5,178 bases of DNA from Actinomycetota bacterium. Its GTDB lineage: Bacteria; Actinomycetota; Acidimicrobiia; Acidimicrobiales; Ilumatobacteraceae. Both the position numbers and the translations under genes were made by a program. The stretch is from NCBI GenBank assembly GCA_005787025.1, contig SYCH01000157.1:1-5178 (forward strand), in the 5' to 3' direction. The notes beneath the pieces were generated by a model. The model had not been told where the DNA came from. It worked only from the letters and a program-made list of their open reading frames with translations, and did not search any database. Below, piece after piece: positions 1 through 5,178 of the stretch (positions are counted from its first letter, which is position 1; each line of letters starts with the position of its first letter).

Positions 1-1229
1 CCCACCTTGAACGCCGGGATCGGCGAGGTCGGCGTCAGCAACACGTCGGCCGTGGCGTACGCGCGCGCGAAATCGTCACTGATGAGACGGCGCACCTTCA
101 GGGCCTTGCCGTAGTACGCGTCGTAGTAGCCAGCGGACAGCGCGTAGGTGCCCAACATGATGCGGCGCTTCACCTCGTCGCCGAATCCGGCCGCGCGCGT
201 GGCCATGTACATGGAGTTGGTGTCGACCGCGTCGACCCGACGCCCGTAGCGAACACCGTCGTAACGAGCCAGGTTGCTGCTGGCCTCGGCGGGAGCGATG
301 AGGTAGTACGCGGTGAGCCCGTACTTCAGCGACGGCAGTTCCACGTCGACGATGGTCGCGCCAGCGGCGCGCAACGCGTCGAAGGCCGCTTCGAGGCGAC
401 CCAACACGTCGGGGTCCGCGCCCTCGGGCATGTCGGTGATACGACCGATGCGCATCCCCTTCACGTCATGATCGAGGACGGACAAGAGATCGAGCGGTCC
501 CTGCGGGATGGACGTGGAGTCCATCGGGTCGTGTCCCGAAATGGACTCCAGGATCAACGCCGAATCGCGCACGTCGGCCGAGAACGGACCGATCTGATCG
601 AGGCTGCTGGCGAAGGCCACCAAGCCGTAACGACTGACGGTGCCGTAGGTGGGCTTCACGCCCACCACACCGCACAACGCCGCAGGCTGACGGATGGAGC
701 CGCCGGTGTCGCTCCCCAGGCTCACCGGAGCGAACGCGGCGGCCACGGCGGCGGCGCTTCCACCGCTCGATCCGCCGGCCACGCGCGAGGTGTCGCGCGG
801 GTTCAAGGTGACGCCGAACGCCGAGTTCTCGGTGCTCGAACCCATCGCGAATTCGTCGAGGTTCGTCTTGCCGACGGACACCGCACCCATCGCGGCCAGG
901 CGCGACACCACCGTGGCGTCGTACGGGGGCTTCCAGCCCTCGAGAATGCGCGACGAGCACGTGGTGGGCACGCCCCGCGTGCACATGTTGTCCTTGAGCG
1001 CAATCGGCACCCCGGCGAGCGGCCCCGGGTCGCGACCGGCGGCCACCAGGTCGTCGATGCGCGTGGCGGCGGCACGAGCTTGGTCGGCCGTGACCAGATT
1101 GAACGCGTGGATGTCGGTCTCGCGCTCGGCGATGCGGCCGAGATGCTCCTCGAGGACGTCGATGGCCCGCACCGAACCGGCCCGCACGGCCGCGGCGATC
1201 TCGAAGGCGGTGGTGGGAGTCGAACTCAT
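1..1229 (-). CDS. gatA: Asp-tRNA(Asn)/Glu-tRNA(Gln) amidotransferase subunit A (partial, C-terminus off the left edge)
   Basis: This is the glutaminase subunit of the GatCAB amidotransferase. It hydrolyses glutamine and supplies ammonia to convert mischarged Glu-tRNA(Gln) and/or Asp-tRNA(Asn) to Gln-tRNA or Asn-tRNA in the cytoplasm. The window shows 409 residues from the ATG at 1229; family members are usually about 480-500, so some 80-90 residues and the stop lie beyond position 1. The amidase-signature fold is clear. Lys79 sits in PIALKDN, the cis-Ser is Ser154 in AGGSSGGSAAA, and the nucleophile Ser178 is in GSDTGGSIRQPA. These match the classic Lys-cisSer-Ser triad in both motif and numbering. 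KPTYGTVSRYGLVAFASSLDQIGP and, near the visible end, DVLLTPTSP are also typical. The ATG lies 2 nt after the gatC stop, with a weak purine-rich GGACGG 6 nt upstream inside gatC, so translation is probably coupled to gatC. The visible part has no frameshift or missing key residue. Confidence 0.95.
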   Translation of the reverse strand, partial: MSSTPTTAFEIAAAVRAGSVRAIDVLEEHLGRIAERETDIHAFNLVTADQARAAATRIDDLVAAGRDPGPLAGVPIALKDNMCTRGVPTTCSSRILEGWKPPYDATVVSRLAAMGAVSVGKTNLDEFAMGSSTENSAFGVTLNPRDTSRVAGGSSGGSAAAVAAAFAPVSLGSDTGGSIRQPAALCGVVGVKPTYGTVSRYGLVAFASSLDQIGPFSADVRDSALILESISGHDPMDSTSIPQGPLDLLSVLDHDVKGMRIGRITDMPEGADPDVLGRLEAAFDALRAAGATIVDVELPSLKYGLTAYYLIAPAEASSNLARYDGVRYGRRVDAVDTNSMYMATRAAGFGDEVKRRIMLGTYALSAGYYDAYYGKALKVRRLISDDFARAYATADVLLTPTSPIPAFKV

Positions 1230-1231
1230 GG

Positions 1232-1546
1232 TCAGCCGTCCAATCCGATGATCGGCGGCACGCGGAACCGTCCGTCCTCGGCGGCGGGGGCATTGGCCAA
1301 CACCTCGTCACGATCGAGGCTGGGCGCCACCACGTCCTCGCGGAACACGTTCGTCGACGGATACGGCTGCGTCATCGGGGCGACGTCGGACAGATCGAGG
1401 GAATCGATGTCGGCGAAATGCTCGAGCATCCCGGCCAACTGTCCGGTCATGCGGGTGATCTCATCGTCGCTCACGTCGAGGCGGGCCAAGCGGGCCACCT
1501 TGGCCACGGCGGCGGCGGAGATTCTTTCGGAGGGGGTGTCGGGCAC
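1232..1546 (-). CDS. gatC: Asp-tRNA(Asn)/Glu-tRNA(Gln) amidotransferase subunit C
   Basis: GatC is the small subunit that wraps around GatA and GatB and stabilises the complex. From the GTG at 1546 the product is 104 residues, close to the usual 95-105. Family hallmarks are visible: the N-terminal helix VAKVARLARLDVSDDEI (residues 14-30), the central DLSDVAPMTQP (about 51-61), NVFREDVV (about 66-73), and the C-terminal block with SLDRDEVLANAPAAEDG followed by FRVPPI. The frame stays open upstream to give a 150-residue version starting at 1684, but that lies inside the 3' end of the alpha-galactosidase gene and its extra residues do not resemble GatC. A TTG at 1555 is another possible start, adding three residues. 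I prefer GTG 1546 because the family homology begins a few residues after it. A GGGA lies only 3 nt before the GTG, too close for a good Shine-Dalgarno site, so initiation may be coupled to the upstream stop at 1558 or leaderless. Confidence 0.93.
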   Translation of the reverse strand: MPDTPSERISAAAVAKVARLARLDVSDDEITRMTGQLAGMLEHFADIDSLDLSDVAPMTQPYPSTNVFREDVVAPSLDRDEVLANAPAAEDGRFRVPPIIGLDG

Positions 1547-1554
1547 GAGTCCCA

Positions 1555-1560
1555 ATGCTA
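1555..1560 (-). promoter_or_regulatory. Possible internal -10 element ahead of gatC
   Basis: On the minus strand, 1560 to 1555 reads TAGCAT, a TANNNT hexamer that includes the alpha-galactosidase stop codon. Eight bases separate it from the GTG at 1546. It could drive a leaderless gatCA transcript independent of the sugar gene. The match may be accidental because the TAG is fixed by the stop codon, and no -35 element is evident. Confidence 0.22.
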
Positions 1561-3708
1561 CGAGCCGGACAGGTGGACGAGCACCGCGGATTCGGGCCAC
1601 ATGACCGGTGGCACGAGACCGACATCGCGCAGAAACGCGCCGGACAACCGTTGCGGTCGTCCCGCCAACGAATCGGCGAGCCACGCCGGCTGATCCACGG
1701 CCGTTCCCGGAACGGGGACCGCCACTCGGGTCAGCGGGACCATGTTCACCGTGTAGTCACGCTCGGCGTCGAGTCCGAGGATCCGCCACGTCGGTGGCAC
1801 CGGAGCCTGCGCGGTGGTCAACTGCACGTACGCGACGAGGGCCTCGGACCGGTCGGTGGCGATGACGCCGTGCGACAACGCCGAACCACCGGTCAGCTCG
1901 AAGGTCTCGAAACGGGCGGAATCCCCCGAGTGGATCAGTGCTCGGAAACGTTTGTGCACGGAGACGACGTGGGACAGATCCGCCAACTCGTCCTCGCTCA
2001 TGGCCGTGACATCGGCTTCGATGCCCATGTGCCCGAACATCGCGGTGACGCCGCGCAACGCCATCGACAGACGTCGACCCGTGGTGTGCGAACGCGACGG
2101 ACCCACGTGCGAACCCATCACCTCGGCCGGGATGATCATCGAGGCACCTCGCTGGATGAGTTGACGCTCCAGGGCGTCGTTGCAATCGCTCGTCCAGACT
2201 CGCTCGGAACGTCGCAGGATCTCGTGGTCGACGCGACCACCGCCCGAGGCACACGATTCGAACTCGACATCGCGATGACGCCGACGCAACTCGTCCAACA
2301 TCGCGTACAGGGCCTTCGTCTGCGCATGGGTGATCGCGGTGCCGTCGCCACCACTGGCCTGCACGTGCCAACGGTTCATGTCCCACTTCACGTACGAGAT
2401 GTCGTGCCCGGCGAGCAGCGCGTCCAGAGCCGACAACACGTGTTCGAAGGCCTCCGAATTGGTGAGATCGACCACGTGTTGCCGACGCCCCATCACCGGT
2501 TCGTATCCAGCGGTCGTGGCGGCCCATTCGGGGTGGGCGCGCAAGAGGTCGCTGTCGGGATTGGCCATCTCGGGTTCGACCCAGATGCCGAACTCCATGC
2601 CCAGATCCCGAACGTGGGCGATCAAGGGCGCGAGACCGTGGGGGTACACGGCGGACGACACCGTCCAATCACCGAGTCCCGTGTGATCGTTGCGGCGACC
2701 GCCGAACCAACCGTCGTCGAGGACGAACCGCTCCACTCCGACCGCTGCCGCCACCTCGGCCAACCGACGCAGACGCTCCTCGTCGTGCGCGAAGTACACG
2801 GCCTCCCAGGTGTTGAGGTGCACGGGTCGCACTCGACCCGCGTTCGCGGGTAGCCGCCGACGACCCTCACGATGGAACGCGCGCGAAACAGCGGTCAAGC
2901 CCGAATCCGAGTAGACCCCGATCACGTCGACCGCGGACAACGTCTCGCCCGAATACACGCACATCTCGCCGGGGTGGAACAACTCGCCGGCCTGCACGTA
3001 ACGACGCCCGTCGGGCATCCATTCGGCGTACATCGAATGGTTGCCGCTCCACGCCGCGTGGATCCCCCACACCTGCCCGCACCATTCGCCCGCGGTGGAC
3101 TCCATCGCGAACAAGTACGGAGGGTGCTCGTGAGACGTTCGTCCCACCCGGTTCTCGCTGGTCCACGCGCCGTAGGGCCACCCGAATCGTTGCAATTGCA
3201 ACTCTCTCGACCAGCGACCGGTGAACACCCCGAGTTCGGTCGCCTGACTCGCGATGGGCAGTGTCACCGTGAACGAGTTCAGCATCACCGGCGAATCCGA
3301 GTTGTTGCGAAAGTCCGCCGACGCGGTCAGGACCCCGTCGTCGGCCAGATGCAATCGACCGGTGATCTCGGATTCGGAGACCTCGTCGATCGCCCGACCC
3401 TCGAGGACCACCCCTCCTTCGACGCGCGCCACGGAGTGACCTCCCGCTCGAAAACGTGGCGACCAATGTCGACCGCCTCGGCGGTGAACCTGCAGACCCG
3501 GACGTCCCGCGAAACCGTCTCCGTGCATCGGCACCAAGGAGATCGGAGCGACGACGTCCATCGTCCCGTAGGTTCGAAGGCCGCCTTGCCACCGCGATGG
3601 AACCTCGTTCAACGGCGCGCCCCAGTGCAGGATCACGGGAATGCCCGCCGAAACGTCGACCACCACGCTCGTGGAGTCGGTGCGCAGGTGCTCGATCGAC
3701 TGGTGCAC
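1558..3708 (-). CDS. GH36-family alpha-galactosidase, cytoplasmic
   Basis: This retaining glycosidase of family GH36 removes terminal alpha-1,6-linked galactose from melibiose, raffinose-type oligosaccharides or related alpha-galactosides. It is 716 residues, within the usual 700-750 for full-length bacterial members. The N-terminal beta-sandwich (about 1-285) includes VILHWGAPL near residues 25-33. The catalytic barrel follows with WEAVYF (301-306), LDDGWFGGR (330-338), GIWVEPEM (374-381), KWDMNR with the likely nucleophile Asp443, ESCASGGGRVD (484-494) and RVWTSDCND with the likely acid/base Asp508. A C-terminal beta domain ends in the typical LVPPVMWPES. There is no signal peptide or membrane segment, so substrates are presumably imported first. 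The GTG at 3708 is the first possible start after an in-frame stop at 3718-3720, and no strong Shine-Dalgarno precedes it. galT diverges 33 nt away and gatC follows after 11 nt. GH36 also holds raffinose and stachyose synthases and alpha-N-acetylgalactosaminidases, but length and motifs favour alpha-galactosidase. Symbols such as agaA, galA or rafA are all used, so none is given. Confidence 0.94.
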   Translation of the reverse strand: MHQSIEHLRTDSTSVVVDVSAGIPVILHWGAPLNEVPSRWQGGLRTYGTMDVVAPISLVPMHGDGFAGRPGLQVHRRGGRHWSPRFRAGGHSVARVEGGVVLEGRAIDEVSESEITGRLHLADDGVLTASADFRNNSDSPVMLNSFTVTLPIASQATELGVFTGRWSRELQLQRFGWPYGAWTSENRVGRTSHEHPPYLFAMESTAGEWCGQVWGIHAAWSGNHSMYAEWMPDGRRYVQAGELFHPGEMCVYSGETLSAVDVIGVYSDSGLTAVSRAFHREGRRRLPANAGRVRPVHLNTWEAVYFAHDEERLRRLAEVAAAVGVERFVLDDGWFGGRRNDHTGLGDWTVSSAVYPHGLAPLIAHVRDLGMEFGIWVEPEMANPDSDLLRAHPEWAATTAGYEPVMGRRQHVVDLTNSEAFEHVLSALDALLAGHDISYVKWDMNRWHVQASGGDGTAITHAQTKALYAMLDELRRRHRDVEFESCASGGGRVDHEILRRSERVWTSDCNDALERQLIQRGASMIIPAEVMGSHVGPSRSHTTGRRLSMALRGVTAMFGHMGIEADVTAMSEDELADLSHVVSVHKRFRALIHSGDSARFETFELTGGSALSHGVIATDRSEALVAYVQLTTAQAPVPPTWRILGLDAERDYTVNMVPLTRVAVPVPGTAVDQPAWLADSLAGRPQRLSGAFLRDVGLVPPVMWPESAVLVHLSGS

Positions 3709-3714
3709 GGACTC

Positions 3715-3720
3715 AACCTA
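3715..3720 (-). promoter_or_regulatory. Candidate -10 element of the alpha-galactosidase gene (leaderless arrangement)
   Basis: Read on the minus strand, positions 3720 to 3715 are TAGGTT, which fits TANNNT. Six bases (GAGTCC) separate it from the GTG start at 3708, so transcription starting 6-7 nt downstream would begin at the start codon and give a leaderless mRNA. The absence of a good Shine-Dalgarno site agrees with this. I see no convincing -35 hexamer at the expected distance, around 3738-3743, over the galT start codon. This is inferred from position and sequence only. Confidence 0.4.
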
Positions 3721-3729
3721 ACGGGCGGC

Positions 3730-3735
3730 AAGAAT
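3730..3735 (+). promoter_or_regulatory. Candidate -10 element of galT (leaderless arrangement)
   Basis: AAGAAT matches TATAAT at four of six positions, including the important second A and final T, but lacks the first T. It is followed by six bases (GACGCC) and then the GTG at 3742, the same spacing as on the opposite strand. Its -35 region would fall near 3707-3712, over the alpha-galactosidase start codon, and shows no clear TTGACA-like match. The weak hexamer makes this less certain than the opposing one. Confidence 0.3.
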
Positions 3736-3741
3736 GACGCC

Positions 3742-4605
3742 GTGCCCGAGAGTCAGCCCCGCATCGACCCGGTTCTCGGGACCACGGTCCACATCGTGGG
3801 GGGCCGCCAGAGCCGACCCAACCTGCCCGACAACCGCTCCGCGACCGCGTGCCCGTTCTGTGTCGGTGGCCTCGAGGCACCCGACCCCTACGAGACCCGT
3901 TGGTTCGTCAATCGCTGGCCCGCCATGGACGGCGATCGTTGCGAGGTGATCTTGTACTCGCCGGACCACGACGCCAGTTTCGCCTCGCTCGGCGTGGACG
4001 GCATCGGCCGCGTGATCGACCTGTGGGTCGAACGCACCGAGACCCTCGGTGCGCGCGACGATGTCGATTTCGTCCTCGTGTTCGAGAACCGGGGAGCCAG
4101 CATCGGCGCCACCATCTCTCATCCCCACGGGCAGATCTACGCCTACGACCACGTTCCGCAACGAAGCGCCCGCTTGCTGGGCCCGAACGGGTGGACGCCC
4201 ACCGACGACGACCGTCTCGTCGTCGTCGGGAACGACACCATGACCGCGGCCGTTCCCCTCGCACCCGTGTATCCCGTCGCGGTCACCATCGCACCGCGAG
4301 TCCGTGTCGGTCGACTGAGTGAACTGGATGGCACGGCCCGTCGGGATCTGGCGAGCATTCTCGCCGACGTGCTCACGCGATTGGACCGGCTCCACGGCGA
4401 ACCGATCCCCTACATGCTGTGGGTGAACCAGCGACCTTTCGCCTCCGGGTTCGACGACGCCTGGTTGAACATCGAGATCGTGTCGCCATGGCGCGCGGCG
4501 AATCTTCCCCGTTACATCGCGGCCGCCGAGATCGGTGCCGGCGAGTATTTCAATCCGGTGGTGCCGGAGGATCTCGTGGTTCGGTTGCGCGAGTTGCGCG
4601 ATTAG
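3742..4605 (+). CDS. galT: Galactose-1-phosphate uridylyltransferase
   Basis: GalT catalyses UDP-glucose + galactose-1-phosphate = glucose-1-phosphate + UDP-galactose, the central Leloir step, through a uridylylated histidine. From the GTG at 3742 the product is 287 residues, shorter than the roughly 350 of E. coli GalT. The zinc site is intact: Cys37 and Cys40 in ACPFC, His76 in YSPDHDASF, and His127 in SHPHGQIYAYDH. His129 of the HPH motif is the expected nucleophile. FVNRWPAM and VFENRGASIGATI are also typical. The C-terminal half is recognisable (YMLWVNQRPF, LNIEIVSPW), but the usual HxHIEI histidines are absent (see findings). The reading frame continues upstream to 2872, but that part is the complement of the alpha-galactosidase gene. 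A GTG at 3703 would overlap the alpha-galactosidase start codon and is less likely. The divergent alpha-galactosidase supports galactose metabolism. A related HIT-superfamily nucleotidyltransferase, such as an ADP-glucose phosphorylase-like enzyme, is the main alternative. Confidence 0.9.
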   Translation: MPESQPRIDPVLGTTVHIVGGRQSRPNLPDNRSATACPFCVGGLEAPDPYETRWFVNRWPAMDGDRCEVILYSPDHDASFASLGVDGIGRVIDLWVERTETLGARDDVDFVLVFENRGASIGATISHPHGQIYAYDHVPQRSARLLGPNGWTPTDDDRLVVVGNDTMTAAVPLAPVYPVAVTIAPRVRVGRLSELDGTARRDLASILADVLTRLDRLHGEPIPYMLWVNQRPFASGFDDAWLNIEIVSPWRAANLPRYIAAAEIGAGEYFNPVVPEDLVVRLRELRD

Positions 4606-5177
4606 CCCACGAAGGGCGCGAACACCGGCGGGCGCTTGTCGAGGAACGACTGCACGCCCTCCTGGAAGTCGGCCTGCTTCACCGATTCGTTCATGAGGTT
4701 GATCGCGTCGGTGGTGGACGCGTCGGCGTCGCGCAACCAGTCGCCGTAGACCTGACGCTTCATCGTGGCCCAACTGGCCGGGCAACAGTTCACGGCCATG
4801 TCGTCGGCGTACGCCATCACCTTGTCCATCAACTCGTCGGCCGGATGCACCGCGTTGATCAGACCCATGCGTTCGGCTTCGTCGGCGGTGATGACGCGAC
4901 CGGACAAGAGCAGATCGAGGGCTCGGGCCGAACCGATCAGACGCGGGAGCGCCCACGACGATCCGTACTCGGCGATGAGACCACGGCGACTGAACGACGT
5001 GGTCAACTTGATGCCACTGGCCGCGAACCGCAGATCGCAGAAGACGGCCAACACGAAGCCCACGCCCGCGGCGGCCCCGTTCATGGCGGCGATGACGGGC
5101 TTGGGATACGACAACAGATCGCTGAACCGACCCGCACCGGTGGCCGGACCGGCCCCTCCCGCGGGGTTGGCGCGAAT
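4602..5177 (-). CDS. Enoyl-CoA hydratase/isomerase (crotonase) family protein, partial (N-terminus off the right edge)
   Basis: This is a crotonase-fold acyl-CoA enzyme, of the group that includes enoyl-CoA hydratases and isomerases acting in fatty-acid or other acyl-CoA breakdown. The last 191 residues are visible; full-length members are about 255-300, so roughly 65-100 N-terminal residues lie beyond the window. The reading frame continues open to the right edge, so the TTG at 5114 is internal, not the start. The oxyanion-hole segment KPVIAAMNGAAAGVGF is at visible residues 26-41, followed by CDLRFAA (47-53) and SRRGLIAEYGSSWALPRLIG (63-82), then the SGRVITADEAERMGLIN helix and the C-terminal QEGVQSFLDKRPPVF. 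The two catalytic glutamates of classical enoyl-CoA hydratase appear to be missing, and Glu70 in AEYG is the nearest acidic candidate, so the exact reaction cannot be assigned. The gene converges on galT and overlaps it by 4 nt; no metabolic link is evident. Confidence 0.88.
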   Translation of the reverse strand: MRANPAGGAGPATGAGRFSDLLSYPKPVIAAMNGAAAGVGFVLAVFCDLRFAASGIKLTTSFSRRGLIAEYGSSWALPRLIGSARALDLLLSGRVITADEAERMGLINAVHPADELMDKVMAYADDMAVNCCPASWATMKRQVYGDWLRDADASTTDAINLMNESVKQADFQEGVQSFLDKRPPVFAPFVG

Positions 5178-5178
5178 C

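Noticed and set aside
466..1311. A 281-codon minus-strand open frame overlapping gatA
   Set aside because: It is another frame of the gatA strand with an Arg/Gly-rich product; the gatA frame has the full amidase triad and is uninterrupted.
468..1604. A 378-codon plus-strand open frame opposite gatA and gatC
   Set aside because: It lies fully antisense to two confidently identified genes; its product is low-complexity, rich in Arg, Gly and His, with no recognisable family. Long antisense frames are expected in GC-rich coding DNA.
1547..1684. N-terminal extension of gatC from 1684
   Set aside because: It overlaps the alpha-galactosidase 3' end in another frame, makes an Arg-rich segment unlike GatC, and gives a protein about 45 residues too long.
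1555..2853. A 432-codon plus-strand open frame opposite the alpha-galactosidase gene
   Set aside because: Its product is His/Arg/Val-rich without recognisable motifs, while the opposite strand carries all GH36 catalytic motifs.
2872..3741. Long N-terminal extension of the galT reading frame
   Set aside because: It is the complement of the alpha-galactosidase N-terminal coding region, and GalT-like sequence begins only a few residues after the GTG at 3742.
3709..3741. Operator palindrome for a sugar-responsive repressor
   Set aside because: I looked for an inverted repeat in the divergent gap and found no convincing one.
3718..4956. A 412-codon minus-strand open frame across galT and the crotonase gene
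   Set aside because: It is antisense to galT and out of frame with the crotonase gene; no domain is recognisable, and both real genes have clear motifs.
5112..5114. TTG at 5114 as the start of the crotonase gene
   Set aside because: The frame is open to the window edge with crotonase-like sequence upstream (FSDLLSYPKPV), and a start here would remove the N-terminal third of the fold.

Overview
The window is GC-rich and almost entirely coding, with five genes and no stretch of 300 bases without a gene. Left to right they are: the 5' part of gatA (minus, runs off the left edge), gatC (minus), a complete GH36 alpha-galactosidase (minus), a complete galT (plus), and most of an enoyl-CoA hydratase/isomerase (minus, N-terminus off the right edge). 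High GC, frequent GTG starts, very short gaps and possible leaderless starts suggest an actinobacterium, perhaps of the Acidimicrobiia type. That lineage guess is weak because there is no rRNA or other marker gene here.

Positions 1-1546 carry gatC and gatA in the order gatC-gatA, separated by 2 nt. They encode two subunits of the Asp-tRNA(Asn)/Glu-tRNA(Gln) amidotransferase. gatB is not in view and may lie beyond the left edge. The alpha-galactosidase (1558-3708) is directly upstream in the same orientation, ending 11 nt before the likely gatC start, so a sugar-catabolism gene reads straight into translation genes.

The alpha-galactosidase and galT diverge from GTG start codons only 33 nt apart. 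They fit one route: cytoplasmic alpha-galactosidase frees galactose, a galactokinase not in this window would make galactose-1-phosphate, and GalT moves it into UDP-galactose (Leloir pathway). The 33-nt gap has a -10-like hexamer exactly 6 nt before each start codon. This suggests two overlapping, back-to-back promoters making leaderless mRNAs.

galT and the crotonase-family gene converge and overlap by 4 nt at their stop codons, leaving no intergenic terminator. The crotonase gene has no obvious link to galactose use. I see no mobile element, CRISPR array, RNA gene or clearly new system. The most interesting features are the compact divergent promoter region, the junction of the sugar gene with gatCA, and substitutions at conserved positions in GalT and the crotonase protein.
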